Positions 44,482-56,903 of a stretch of DNA of 64,000 nt are shown here, piece after piece. Location of the stretch: assembly GCA_963995505.1 (NCBI GenBank), contig OZ023184.1, positions 4,216,001-4,280,000 of the forward strand, in the 5' to 3' direction. The stretch is from Hypericum androsaemum (Eukaryota; Streptophyta; Magnoliopsida; Malpighiales; Hypericaceae). Under the pieces are notes generated by a model. It made no database searches and had not been told where the DNA came from. It worked only from the letters and a program-made list of their open reading frames with translations. Every line of letters begins with the position of its first letter. The stretch's first letter is position 1. A program made the position numbers and the translations under genes.

Positions 44482-46123
44482 ATGGTGGTCACGGAGCCGG
44501 AAATGGTGTCTCCGGGAGACGAGTTGGTGGAGTCAACGCAGTTACAAGCTGGCCACCGGCGCCGGCACCAACATCAACACCAGCAAGAAGACGTGTTATT
44601 ACACGACAAGAACGACGATCACAACGACAATCATCATCACCCTTTCTCGTCGCTGGGGAGGCAGTCGTCGATCTACTCGCTTACTCTCGACGAGTTCCAG
44701 CACGCGCTAAGCGAGAGCGGGAAGAACTTCGGGTCCATGAACATGGACGAGTTTCTCGCTAGCATATGGACGGCCGAGGAGAACCAGCACCACGGCCATC
44801 CGGCCCCCGCGGCCGCCAATGTGGTCTCTTCCGGGACCAATGGCGGGAACATGAAGGCCGAGGGGATCGGGTACGATGCCGTGGTGGAGCATGTTCCCAA
44901 GGGGGGTCATTTGGTTCAGCAGAGTAGCTTGCCGAGGCAGGGGTCGTTGTCTCTTCCGGCGCCGCTTTGTAGGAAGACGGTGGACGAGGTTTGGAGCGAG
45001 ATACATCGGAGTGGCGGGCAGGGGCACCGCGGGAGTAGCAACGGAGGTGGCGGGAATGCGGGTGGCACGAGGCCTGCGGCCGGGAGGCAGCCGACGTTCG
45101 GGGAGATGACGCTTGAGGACTTCTTGGTGAAGGCAGGGGTGGTGCAGGAGAAGCAATGCGGGGTCCCCGCGCAGCCCCTGCAGCAGTACGGTGGGATGTA
45201 CCAGAGCGGGAATGAGAATGGGAACGGTAGCGTGAGCCTGGGAGGGGGTTTTGGTGTCGGGGCGATTCGTGGAGGTGGCAGTGTAGGGTACCCGCCAGCT
45301 GGGGTGTATGGAGGGAGGGTGGGGAATGGCGGGTACATCGCTGGTGGCGGGATGATGGGGCCGGTTAGCCCGGTAGCGAGCTCGGACGGGATGGTGGGAG
45401 GGGTGGACGGGGGTGGGGGACAGTACGGGATGGACATGGGCGGGCTGAGAGGGAGGAAGAGGATCATCGACGGGCCGGTGGAGAAGGTAGTGGAGAGGAG
45501 GCAGAGGCGGATGATCAAGAACAGGGAGTCCGCCGCCAGGTCTAGAGCTAGGAAGCAGGTATATACACACATTTTTATACCATTGTCTTTTTTATGGATT
45601 ATGCGTTAACATATTGCCAATAACATGAATTGGGTTCTTCATAAGCAAAGATTATGCTCTCTCTATATGTGTACATCTTGATAGAAATCAAGACGGATCG
45701 AATCGGATCGATCGTAAATTTTGTGCTCAAACAATGTCCTAATGATCATTTGTACGTTTAGGCGTATACGGTGGAGTTAGAAGCAGAACTAAACCAGCTT
45801 AAAGAAGAGAACAGGCAACTTAAACAAGCTCTGGTAAGTGAAATTCACACTGCATTGATATGGTTATTTGCTGTGGTAATGGACTGATCATGTGATTCTC
45901 TTCGCGCGGATCAGGCGGAGATGGAGAGGAAGAGAAAGCAGCAGGTGATCACATTCAAATTTGGTCACACCTTCTTAGCCACCTGATACAAATAGGCTAT
46001 ATCCTTAATCTGGTATGTTAATTGCAGTACATGGAGGAATCGAGGATGAAGATCCTAACCAAGGCGCAGAAGGCGAGGGAGAGGCTGAGGACGATGCGAA
46101 GGAACACGAGTTGCCCCTTGTAA
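44482..46123 (+). CDS. ABI5: ABI5-type group A bZIP transcription factor
   Basis: Nuclear bZIP that binds ABREs and drives ABA responses in seeds and seedlings. Four exons: 44482-45558, 45762-45833, 45915-45944 and 46028-46123 (1275 nt, 424 aa; Arabidopsis ABI5 is about 442). C1 (LGRQSSIYSLTLDEFQHAL and NMDEFLASIW), C2 (LPRQGSLSLPAPLCRKTVDE) and C3 (RQPTFGEMTLEDFLVKAGVV) contain the SnRK2-type RxxS/T sites. The basic region (RRMIKNRESAARSRARKQ) ends exactly at the exon 1 border. The leucine zipper spans exons 2-3. The C-terminal RRNTSCPL is the C4 motif with a 14-3-3/phosphorylation site. A Gly-rich stretch (about 235-310) separates C3 from bZIP. A His/Gln/Asp-rich insert lies at about 25-52. 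Gene looks intact. Confidence 0.95.
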
Positions 46124-47848
46124 AAACGCGACATACCCTACATTAATTGAGGAAATGATGCAGAGGAACACAAGTTCTGAGGAGAAGAATTGGAGAAGCG
46201 TGCACTTAGAACTCAGGTTTAAGTTAATAAGTCTGTCAGGTTTTGTGGTATAGACTTGGTTGGTACTTCTTGTAGTAGTTTTGGATTTGGTAGTTGGTGC
46301 TAGGAAATTAATTTCTCACTGAAGGAGTTATATATATGCTGGTGTTTTATTTATTTAATCTTTGTTGCAACTATTCAGACAGGGATGGATCTCTCTTGTT
46401 TTAGGGTTGGCGATTTTCTTTTATAAAGAGAAAAGCAGAAGATCAATGTTGGTGAAGATTTAACTAAAACCAGATTAATCAGCTTTATAATTGTGTTGTG
46501 TTGTGAAGTTTGGGTTCAAGTCAAACTTCGCTATTCAGAACGTTTTGTGAGGTGTCGTTCCCTAAAACATAACAACATGGTTTTAGGGAATATTTTATTG
46601 ATAACTTTGGAGTTTACTACAATAATAAACTGTTGAGTAAAATAAAGTGTTGACATTGATAATAAAACAATAATTCATCGCATCAGTAAAAGAATCCCGA
46701 ATTTAAGATCTTGATAGATGAGTTAAATTTAAACTCTTGAAAACATAATAATCTTATCATCTTTTAAGTTAACTGAATTCAAAATAAATAAATATTACTA
46801 AGAAAACTATTCTAAAATAGGACCCGTAGTTTTTTTTTGGTTTATAACCACTTGTATTCGGACTACTGGGCTGACTAATCCAAATTCGAGCCGGGTATGA
46901 CTTTTGAAAGGTGGCAAAGCTCTCTTAACAAGTATTTAACACTGTTGCATTCCCAAAGACTCGAACCCAAAACCTTGGTTAAATATTTAACACTGCTGCA
47001 TTTCCAAAGACTCGAACCCGAGACCTTGATTAAACTAGAACAACTTTTTTACCAGTTGATCTAAGTGATTGTTGGTAAATAGGACCCATAGTTATTACAT
47101 GACATAAATTTATAGGCTGGTTATTAGTTAATTTTACTTAGTTGCAAAATTGTCAACCATGTCGCTGGGTTTACATTCTTTTACCATCTGCTATTTAAAA
47201 AAAAAAACCTAAAGTAGTAAATCTTCATTAGTCCCAAGATGTGTAAATAAATAGGTGTAGAGTTTAAAATTTTCTTTTTGAGAAATAAAGTTTCAAATCT
47301 TTTGGTAGTTGGAAACCGCCTCAATCCCCGCCGCCGCGTGCCCGCCCACCCATTATCGTCGACAGCCACTCCGACCGACGGAAACGAATAAGTGCACATC
47401 CCCTCTCTCCAGCCCTTAACCCGTCCGAGCAAGAGAGCTCCGACGTCATCCAGGAAAGACCAGCCGCCCGTGGCCCTACTCCTCCTCTCTGTCCTATTGG
47501 TACGAGCGTAAATCTTAGGATGAAATTTGTTATATGGGTTTAGCTTGGATTGTTCTGTTAATTTCTGGGTTTATCTTGAATTAATTGTGTTGGATTAGGT
47601 ATCAATCTGTATTTCTTCAACTTCATGTTGATTGATGGAAACCCTAGAGGCTTTATTGCAGATTGAAGAGGCTCGAGTATATCCTGTGATTTGGTGGTCT
47701 TCTGTTGTTGTTCCTGTGTGCTTTCGGAGTCTTAACGTTGACTTTTCGGTTAAGTTTTAGTCATTGACCTGTCTTCAGGTTACTAATTGTGTTTAGGTAG
47801 TTTTATTTTACTTGTTGCATATGAGAAACTACTTCATTTTATGCAGAG
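46124..47848. other. ABI5 3' flank, SINE-like repeats, leader of the IMP2-like gene
   Basis: Two near-tandem ~52-bp units (46931-46983 and 46985-47036) contain cccaaagactcgaaccc, a tRNA-like B-box in inverse. They are probably from a dispersed SINE-like repeat. From about 47390 the sequence is CT-rich leader with a possible donor near 47499 and an acceptor atgcag at 47846. Confidence 0.5.
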
Positions 47849-47866
47849 ATGGATTACCAATTGTAA
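47849..47866 (+). other. minimal uORF upstream of the IMP2-like gene
   Basis: ATG GAT TAC CAA TTG TAA, five codons, ends 12 bases before the main ATG at 47879, directly after a predicted acceptor. If the leader is as predicted, it could lower translation of the main frame. Confidence 0.4.
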
Positions 47867-47878
47867 GTGGACATCATC

Positions 47879-48851
47879 ATGGGTGCAGTTGGCTTTCTTT
47901 GGAATGTCAGCAAGAAGCTCTTGACCGTCGGGCTTGTTGGCGTAACCGTGAACGACCGATATGTCAGCTATTGTCCGGTGCGGGGTGAATCCATGTCCCC
48001 GACTCTTAACCCCCGATGTAGTCCTTCCTCTCGGAGCTCGTCTTTCGGTAATATGTTCTTACAGAACATAAACGTGGGGTTGTTAGTATTCATCTTATCT
48101 GTTTTTTGTACTGATGATAAGTTGTCTACTTTCCTCGGGACCTGAAGATGATTATGTGCTGATGGAGAAATTATGCCTGGACAAATACAAATTTTCTCGA
48201 GGTGATGTGGTGGTTTTCTGGTGTGTCCTCTTTCCTCCTTGTTTGCTAAAGTTTGTTTTGAGTTCTACTGCTGTAACCACAGTGAAGTTCTTGAATGTTG
48301 TTCGGCTTCTTGTTAGAGGCTGGAACGCTGCGAGTCTGCTAGTTAGCTATACTTCAAATTCTCTACTAGGCAGCATCTCGAAGTGATTTCAAATTAGTTG
48401 CTGATTCATTTGCATCTCTTGTAGCTCCCCAAGTGATCACAAGGAGAAACTTGTGAAGAGAATAATTGGCTTACCTGGCGATTGGGTAGGGGTTGAGCAG
48501 TCATACGACGCTGTCAAGGTCCCAGAGGGACATTGTTGGGTTGAGGGAGACAATTGGGTCTCTAGCCACGACTCTCGATCATTTGGCCCAGTAAGTTGCA
48601 TATGCTGTATAACCTGAATGCATGGTTGGCTTGTTTTTTCGTTCGTCATATAGTATGTAAATTCCAATCCGGCCTCGTTGCTTTCGCTGAAGGCGTTTCC
48701 TCTTTTTAACGTCGTCGATCATCCTAACCGAGCTGTCATGTCTCAGCTTCCGATGGGCTTAATCAGCGGAAGAGTCACGCACATTGTTTGGCCTCCACAA
48801 AGAGCAAGTGCAGTGAAGAGAAACACGCCCCAAGACGAACTTTCTGCATAA
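47879..48851 (+). CDS. IMP2: mitochondrial inner membrane protease subunit 2-like (S26 signal peptidase)
   Basis: Inner-membrane peptidase that clips intermembrane-space sorting signals. Exon 1 (47879-48047) has MGAVGFLWNV, one membrane segment and the active-site Ser in RGESMSPT (Ser38). Exon 2 (about 48122-48220) has DDYVLMEKLCLDKYKFSRGD. Exon 3 (48425-48590) has the catalytic-Lys motif KRIIGLPGDW and EGHCWVEGDN. Exon 4 (48747-48851) has GRVTHIVWPPQR and ends QDELSA. Exons 2-3 and 3-4 join in frame. Exon 1 to 2 does not: every visible GT/AG pair is one base out, and the end of exon 1 (after MSPTLNP) is unlike the family. This is either a frameshift, a missed small exon or a non-canonical junction. 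Both catalytic residues are present. Confidence 0.75.
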
Positions 48852-50100
48852 CAGAATCTGCAACGAAGCCATATTGGTGATTTCTTGCTTGTTTTGGACA
48901 AGTAAACCGTCTTTTTTTATATGCTGATTAGATCCTGAGTTCCTCCATTTGTGCCATTGACATTCTTTTACGGCACGAAGGCGAAGTTGCAAATTGCAAT
49001 GGTGTGTTTGACAGGAAGGAGAGAATGATATTTACCAATATACTTGTAGTCTTTCCTCTTGACTTCCTCCCAAACGCAACCTGAAAAGAATACACTGGGA
49101 GAGCCATTGAGAGACATAAATTAAGTATGTCTTGAAGTTAAGTCTTATGAATATAAAAAATACTATTGAGAAAGTCAACTTGGTTCTAAATAGTGGTGGT
49201 GTACAGACGATATTTGGTATTCAGTATGTTTTTCGGTATTCGGGATTATGGAATTGGTATTTTGATTTTCGGGATTTAATTCAGTATCAACTTTTGAAAA
49301 ATTTAAATGAATTTCGGTAAATATAAAAAAAAACACAGCCTAAAGAACTTGGTAATGGGCTTTAAAGATTGGGCCCGAGAAGGTTTAGGGAAAGCATTTC
49401 TTGTCCTGCTTCCTGTTTTTTTCTTCCAGCGGCTGTCTAGTAGGGAAATGAAATCCATGCATTTCTCATCTGGATTTTTGGAGCCACCTGGCATGTGTCT
49501 AATGCTTCCACTCTATACTGTTTGCATCCAAAAAATGCAAAAAAAGTGATGCTTCCTCATCACATAATTGCAAGATCTTTTCTTCCTGCTTTCTCCAAAC
49601 CACATTTCATCAGTCATTTTGTGGCAGTCACTACGTCATATAGATTAGTCGTTTAATGAATATTTGGAAATTAAATAGCATAAAAAATTGAATTAATAAT
49701 GTTTGAATGAATTTAAGGGAATACAATGTACGCTAGACCAAAAATACTTAAATTTGGGTAGTGGTTGGATGTACCAAATCATGCATATATCAAATATTTT
49801 TATTTGGTTGCATCAAATTAATTTTATGCTAATTTCTACCAAACTCTTGATAGAGAAAAATAAAACAAGATGTATATGTGATTATAATAGTAGCTTAAGT
49901 TCAATGTACAGTCAATATCCTTAAGGTAGGGAATTCAAAACCCTAATTGAAGTTGCTTGATCCAAATTAATATTCTAAACTCCAAAAAAAATCTACAAGA
50001 AAAAAACACGAGAGGAGAGAAGAGAAGAGGAGAAGAAAAACCCAAGTAGTCCGTCCAATCCCCGCGACACTCTCCTTCTCCCTCAAAAACCTCGTCCTCC
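48852..50100. other. intergenic DNA between the IMP2-like and FtsZ2 genes
   Basis: The first part is probably 3'UTR. The rest is AT-rich without a supported gene, becoming purine-rich (gagaggagagaagag) at the FtsZ2 leader near 50010. Confidence 0.5.
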
Positions 50101-50160
50101 GTTGGCCGCCAAATGCTTCGGTTGCATTTCTTCCTTCCAAGTCAACTTCCCATAGGACTC

Positions 50161-50675
50161 AGGTCCCTCCCTCTCTCTCTCTCTCTCTCTCTCTATAGAA
50201 GGACATTTGGAATAAGGTTTTTAAGTTCATCTGGTGCTTAAAGGTTCCATCTTTTATGTGCAATGCCGTTCTCTCCGGTTAACGTTGTCGTCTTTACGTT
50301 ATTGGGTAATTGAAGTTACATTCTTTAGCGTTCGTCCCTTGCTTTGTGGGTTTTGTTCCTTACTCTTGACACTGTCTGAAACCTGTGGGAAGATTTGATT
50401 TTTAGCTTTTGGGTCCTTGAGGTTGTTGAAAGAAAACTGGTTCTCTTCGGTCATTTTTAACTTTTTTTGTGATTTGGGTTACTGTTTCTGTCTGATAATT
50501 ATGTGGAAGGTGCTTTGTTTTAGATTGGTGATGTTCTATTGATTGGTTATTTGTCAACAGGTCTTCCGAGTGAACTTCTATTTGGTGTAATTGGAGGGTT
50601 TTTGGGAGTTTGGTGCTCCGTGTTGTTGTTGGATTTTTGTCTGAGGCCGTTACGTCGATTCTGTTTCCATTTTAG
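50161..50675 (+). other. probable 5'UTR intron of FtsZ2
   Basis: Donor actcag|gtccct, followed by a (CT)n tract, and acceptor ttccattttag two bases before the ATG at 50678. Predicted from consensus only. If correct, the splice junction sits at the start codon. Confidence 0.5.
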
Positions 50676-50677
50676 AG

Positions 50678-53600
50678 ATGGCGGCTTCCGTGTCTCCTTA
50701 TTGTACGACTTGTCATGCCAGGAGCCCAATGGGGATGTTAACTGTGCTCAGGAGGAGAGTTTCTCAAGAGAATGTTTGGGGCAGGGTTGGCTCTCTTAAG
50801 ATCTCCGAGGAAAAGAACAGGTCTCCGGGTGCCGGTTCTAAATCGAGTTGCCTTAAGCTTAAGTGCTTGACGAACTCTCACAGTGTTAGTTCGTATCCCA
50901 ACAAGGACTCCTTTCTTGATCTCCATCCTGAGATATCGTTGCTTCGAGGTGAGGGGAACAACACTTTGACCAGCCCTAGGAAGGACACTGCTAGTGGATT
51001 GGCTACAGAAAGTTTGAGAGATGAATCTGGTCCGAGTAGCTATAATGAAGCTAGGATCAAAGTGATTGGTGTTGGTGGTGGTGGTTCAAATGCAGTCAAC
51101 CGCATGATTGAGAGTGCAATGAAGGGTGTTGAGTTTTGGATTGTTAATACGGATGTCCAGGCCCTGAAAATGTCTCCCGTGTTTCTGGAGAACCGTTTGC
51201 AGATTGGTACAGAGCTCACTAGGGGTCTTGGAGCAGGAGGGAACCCTGAAATTGGAATGAGTGCTGCAAAAGAGAGTAAAGAGGCAATAGAAGAGGCGCT
51301 TTATGGATCTGATATGGTCTTTGTCACCGTAAGTTCAACCGTTACATCATTGTGGTATCTTGATTCCTTTTGAATTTAGACATTTTTGCATGACATGTCT
51401 CTAGTGAATAGTTACATAATTTATGCGCCAAGTGTGCACAGGACAAAGTGTTTTGACTGTTCTCAAATCTGGTGTTGTTTTTTTCCTCTGAAGAACTAGT
51501 GCTGTCTGTCATAGTTTTGTAACTTCTCTTTTAGATCACGTGTTCATCACTGTCGCTGTACCAACTTATATTTGTTGCAATGCCCTTTCGTTGACATTGC
51601 TTGCTTTCAGCATTTCTGTGCGCTCTTCTCTGTATTCAACTTGAAGTCCCCTTTGACAGGCTGGAATGGGTGGAGGAACTGGAACTGGTGGGGCTCCAGT
51701 GATTGCAGGAATTGCAAAAGCAATGGGAATATTGACTGTGGGCATTGTCACTACCCCTTTCTCTTTTGAAGGGAGGAGGAGGGCAGTGCAGGCCCAGGAA
51801 GGAATTGCAGCTTTGAGGGATAATGTGGACACCCTCATTGTCATTCCAAATGACAAGTTATTGACTGCTGTTTCTGCGTCCACCCCAGTTACAGAGGCAT
51901 TTAATTTGGCTGATGATATCCTACGACAGGGAGTTCGTGGTATCTCTGACATAATCACTGTAAGGCCTAAATTTTATATTCTCGTCTTATATAGCATATT
52001 ACTAAGTCACCTCGAGTCCTCCCCCCAATCATAACTTCACATTCCGGAGTATATAATAGTTGGAGTTGTCACAGAAATGCAGCTAGTTGAAATTTGCGTA
52101 TGCAGTTTGCTTTATGAACTTTCTCAGAATTAGGAGACTTTAGTCTTTTTGTCTCCATGTTTCAACACGGTGATTATCCTGTATTCTGCTAATACCATGT
52201 CCAATATTTATGGTGAACCTTGAGACTCTTTAGATCCTAAGGGAAAATGTACTGCTGTCCAATAGTGACATGGCTTATGCACATAAAAACGATATAACTT
52301 TATTGGTTAAAATATACTGATGCACTTTCGATTGTATTACACACTATCTAGATGAATCAGGGTGTTATGTATTTAAACTTCTTCAGCTAGAAATGCTATC
52401 AGTCCATACTGATTATTAATTCATTTCTCTTAGCTCTTGGATATTTAAGATGTTTGCTATATTTATACCGGAACTATATTCTGAACTCTATTTGATGAAA
52501 AGGTTCTTTCAACTGCAGATTCCTGGACTGGTGAACGTGGATTTCGCTGATGTGCGAGCTATAATGGCAAATGCAGGTTCTTCACTGATGGGAATCGGGA
52601 CTGCAACTGGTAAATCCTTGGTGCTTGTTTAAGGATTATGTTACCAACTGCTTTAGAATTGCAAGTCAACTGTTGACCCTAGTACTTTGGTATTTTAGTC
52701 CTAGATGTTTATGACTATCTGGATGGCCCCTTTCCGTTTCCGGTTATGGGGACATAAATAGAAACATGTGCTTCATTGTTCATCATGGTGCTTCATTCAA
52801 TTGTCTTTACATGACAAAATTTTCCCTTGCTCCAATCACCGTTTCATTTTCTTCTCCTGTATTATATCATATCCAGGGAAGACTAGGGCCAGAGACGCTG
52901 CCCTAAATGCCATACAGTCACCACTCTTGGACATTGGCATAGAGAGGGCAACCGGTATTGTTTGGAATATAACAGGTGGAAGTGACCTAACGTTGTTTGA
53001 GGTAACTCTTATCGATTCTCCACTTACACCATGTAATTCAGATGGCCTATAACTCATCATCATCTTTTCTTGTTTTTATCTTTGCCTTAATCATTTAAAT
53101 CTTTAAATCATAACTTTCTATGTATCTCCGCCACAAAGATCACTACATGGGATGGTTGTATAGGGTTGGTTCTTCTTGCGGGGTTTGCCACTTGCACCCC
53201 TTAGATTGTCGGGCGGTAAACTGTTTGGCCCGTTGTATCTTAGCTATTCAAGTTGAAAGAAGATAAACAACATAATATAAATAAAAGATTCAGGAATCAC
53301 GCACCTTTAAATGGAGAGAGGTATACTTAAAAAACTCGGGCTTGTAAGAAAGAACGATGGATTTTGCATGGGCTGCAGTTGAAGAGAGGAGTGAAGGTTG
53401 AGCGTGGTAGAGTGAGGAGAGGTAGCTTACAACTCACTTCGAATTCCAGGTTTGTTTTTGGGGCGGGAATGAAACCTGCTTCCATCTGTGGGATATTTTG
53501 CTATCTTATTTTGTTCTATGAGGGGTCAGAGGCAGAATATTTTGGACCAGGTGACCAAATGACACCCAGATAGTTTTTTGGTTCTAAGTGGTTCCTATTT

Positions 53601-54929
53601 GTCGAAGCCTATTCATGAGCTTTCAGCCTCAACTTTCTGAAAAAGAAAAATAGGAAAATTGACTTCACCCAGATTAGAGTCGATGTTGCCACACTTAGAA
53701 GCTGTGAAATGGCCCGAGCAATCAGTCAAACAAGCTGTGAAAGTTGCTGTATATTGCAGCGTACTCCAGTGTTGGCCTTCGATGTACTGAATGCCTTGTT
53801 TGGCTCCCAGTGATTACCATTTCCCCTTCCCTTGTAACTATCGGATATGTTAACTTCCTAATTGGAATATAGCGATGATACTTCATAGAAGAGCTAGACG
53901 TGAATGGATTCTATTTTCTGTCGTGGTCTGAAATCCTTGTGGACTTGTCAGGTTCTCTCTTCGTGTCTGCTTCACTCGGATGGAATCAAGCCTCTTCCAT
54001 TCTGCAGTGGTAGCGCGAGTCATTTTGGTTTCTGTTTGGGGTCAATAAATTTTCATGAGATATCCCTGAAATATGGGCTTCATTCTGACACAGGATGCAT
54101 AATTATCCCGCGGTAATAACAAGCTCCCGTTATATGCGTCTTGATGCGGAACCTGAACGGAAGGCTACTGTATGGTTTTAATATGAAATTGGGAAATCAA
54201 TGAGATTCATGTTTGCCTGACAAGATTAAGTCAGGACTGTGTTGATGAGTTGCTATTATAAAGAATTAACTTCTGATCCTTATTTCAAATGTATGCTGCA
54301 CTTGCTTTTGCTTCTAAATATGGGATTTGCTTTAGCTCTGCTCTTCTAGATGCGTAAGCAATGATTTATGAGACTACAAGCGTCTCTCCAACTTAAGTAG
54401 CCGTTTCTTGTAGGTGAATGCTGCTGCGGAAGTCATTTATGACCTCGTAGATCCTACTGCGAATTTGATCTTTGGAGCGGTTATAGATCCATCTCTCAGT
54501 GGTCAGGTGAGCCGCTGCTGATCACTTCCTCCGCTGCTCGGCTTTCAGCTTTAGCCAAACAAGACTTGTGGCACGTCACAGTTTTTTCATGGCTCTTCCT
54601 CCCTCGCCTGTAGAATAATTTTTTTCCAAAATTGTCCAGGTGAGCATAACTCTGATTGCAACTGGATTCAAGCGTCAAGAAGAAACCGAAGGCAGACCTG
54701 TTCAGGTGCTACTACTCTCTTCCTCCCGCACGTAACAGGCATATAGAGATGGTCTTCCATTCAATTATTCTCAGTGGTACATTAAGCGACAGTTATAATG
54801 CAGGCAAGTCAGGTAGCGCCAGCAGATGCAACGTTAGGGATCAACCGACGCCCCTTTACCGAAGGCGGTCCAGTGGAGATTCCCGAGTTCCTGAAGAGAA
54901 AAGGGCGTTCCCGCTATCCCAGAGCCTAA
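50678..54929 (+). CDS. FTSZ2: plastid division protein FtsZ2
   Basis: Tubulin-like GTPase of the stromal Z-ring at the plastid division site. Seven exons: 50678-51328, 51660-51959, 52519-52609, 52877-53001, 54414-54506, 54640-54705 and 54804-54929 (1452 nt, 483 aa; Arabidopsis FtsZ2-1 is about 478). All junctions are GT-AG and in frame. Residues 1 to ~115 are Ser/Arg-rich transit peptide. The GTPase domain starts [19 protein letters not shown], with the tubulin signature [13 protein letters not shown] (from residue 219) opening exon 2. The C-terminus carries [16 protein letters not shown], the FtsZ2-specific peptide that binds ARC6. That peptide separates FtsZ2 from FtsZ1. Intron 4 is long (1.4 kb) but empty. 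Gene appears intact. Confidence 0.95.
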
Positions 54930-56828
54930 TCGATACCAGAGGACGGACCTGGTGCGACGGTAAATCTCACCACGGAGCTCGTGTAGGTACCGCTTCCACT
55001 TAGCCTTCTCGCCCTAGACCCGGATATCGCTTAGTTCCATATATATTGTGTGTGCTGCAACATTTAGTATACATAGAGACCCCCAAAAGAATAAGGTGTG
55101 TAGAATTTACTCATAATGCAACATTTAGCCTTCTCTAATGCTTTGCAGATTTACGAGCCTGCGAGATATTTCCGTTGCTACTTCGTTTGTACAGAATCAC
55201 CCTTCGATTGGAGATTTGTTACCCTGTTTTGAAGACCGTGGTTTGATTGGTTAATTTTAAATTTTCACGTCATGTGAATTAATTTTTTTAATACCATCTA
55301 GTAACCAAACACCAGGTGTCTAATCTAAATTTGAGTCCGATAAATATTAAGAGGAGTTGGTGATATTCCAAGAGCTCTCTTAATTGTTGATGGGAAGTTA
55401 AAGTGTCATTCTTCTACAAGTTGGGAATTGATACCTCTACTTGTGGTCTCTGCGTTTTCTTGATATTTTTTTTTGGTTCTAGTGTTTTTTAATGTTTCTT
55501 CGAGTTAGGACAAGGTAGCCACGAGTTCTAATATTCATATTATTAGTTTTCTTAGATTTTTTAGTCAAACGTTTTGTTTTGTTTTTTGGATAAATATTCA
55601 AATGTTCTTGGATCTCTCACATTTATATGAGTCGGTTCTTATAGTATTGTTCGTTATAATTATAATACTCAATGTAAAGAGACTATTTAAAACACTCAAA
55701 TTAAATAGAATCACGGTTCCAACTTTTATTCTTGACTAATGAAAATATCTTTAACAAATGCTTTTCTAATTGTCTCTTTCATAAATTCAATTTCACATTT
55801 GTCGAATGTCTCAGATTGTTCTTGTTTGTCATTTTTGCGCTAAACTATCAAGAAAATTGTTATATCTAGATTAGATGTTCGGATATTTTAACCCAAATAA
55901 ATCATTCCTCCAAACCCAAATAGAAATGATTTGATGTTACATACTAATGTATTCAAAACTTAAACTTGCTCTCTAATTTTCCCAAGTTAAGGGAGGAGTA
56001 GCAGTTGCAAGTTGGGCCAACTTATTGAAATTTCCTTTTTTGGCAATGTTACTATCTTTGCCTTGAATGCCCATAAACCGACGATGGAATGTATTAAATT
56101 ATAGTTATAGTATAAAGTATCCGACGGCGATCCGACATTACTAATAATTGAAAATGGGAGGCCAAGTTGGACCTGCCCACGTGGGATATCTGCCCCACAT
56201 TCTACCCAATTATTCCAAAAGCAATAATAATGACAGGGAAATTGAAAAGACTAGTTTAAATAGAGACGTTTTCCTAATATCCGAATATTGATTGCTTCTA
56301 ATTGAACTTGTTTATTTTAATAATGTGAAAATTCTATGTTCTCTGAATCTATTTCTGAAGTTGACATGTAATATTTTTTGAAAGAGGTGATCAGAAACTT
56401 TAATTCATAATAATAATGGATTACGATACGAGTTACAGAACACAGCGGCGGTGGACATGTAATACCAGATTTATTTATTTATTACAACTAAACCAACAAA
56501 AAGAAATGGCATTGGAAGGCACACAAGTGGTGGGAAATGGTGGGAAATTCTAAAAAAAAGTGGTGGGAAATAGGTGAGAAAAAGACTGGACCGAAGGAAA
56601 TAAATGGTTGGATGGAATGGAACTACACCATCCAACAAATTGAGGTCCCACCTTAATAAAAGGACTAGATTTCTGAAAAAAATTGATTAATCATAATAGT
56701 ATAATATTGATTAGTTCTAAATATTTGTGAAATTAAATTAATTAGTTCATATATTCAAATCTCTATGTTAGACACTTTATTTTATTTATCAGGAATTGTA
56801 GTTCAATACTTCAATTGATCATTTATCG
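54930..56828. other. FtsZ2 3' flank and AT-rich intergenic DNA
   Basis: No gene or intact mobile element seen. Confidence 0.5.
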
Positions 56829-56903
56829 GCGATCATAGTTCAATTGATCAGAGCACCGCTTTGTCAAGGCAAAAGCTGCAGGTTCGAGCTCCGTCTGTCT
56901 CGA
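56829..56903 (+). pseudogene. decayed plastid-type trnD-GUC (organelle DNA insertion)
   Basis: The 75 bases align along their whole length with chloroplast tRNA-Asp(GUC). Shared blocks include tagttcaattg, cagagcaccgc, tgtcaaggc and gaagctg-like aaagctgc, then ggttcgagc. Almost all differences are C to T or G to A (for example ccgccc to ccgctt, ggcgg to ggcaa). That is the pattern of methyl-cytosine deamination in transferred organelle DNA. Plant mitochondria also carry a plastid-like trnD, so the direct donor could be either organelle. Flanks are not recognisable. Confidence 0.75.

Noticed and set aside
44707..45572. Long minus-strand open frames (287 and 218 aa) opposite ABI5
   Set aside because: Pro-rich shadows caused by the GC-rich, Gly-coding exon 1 of ABI5.
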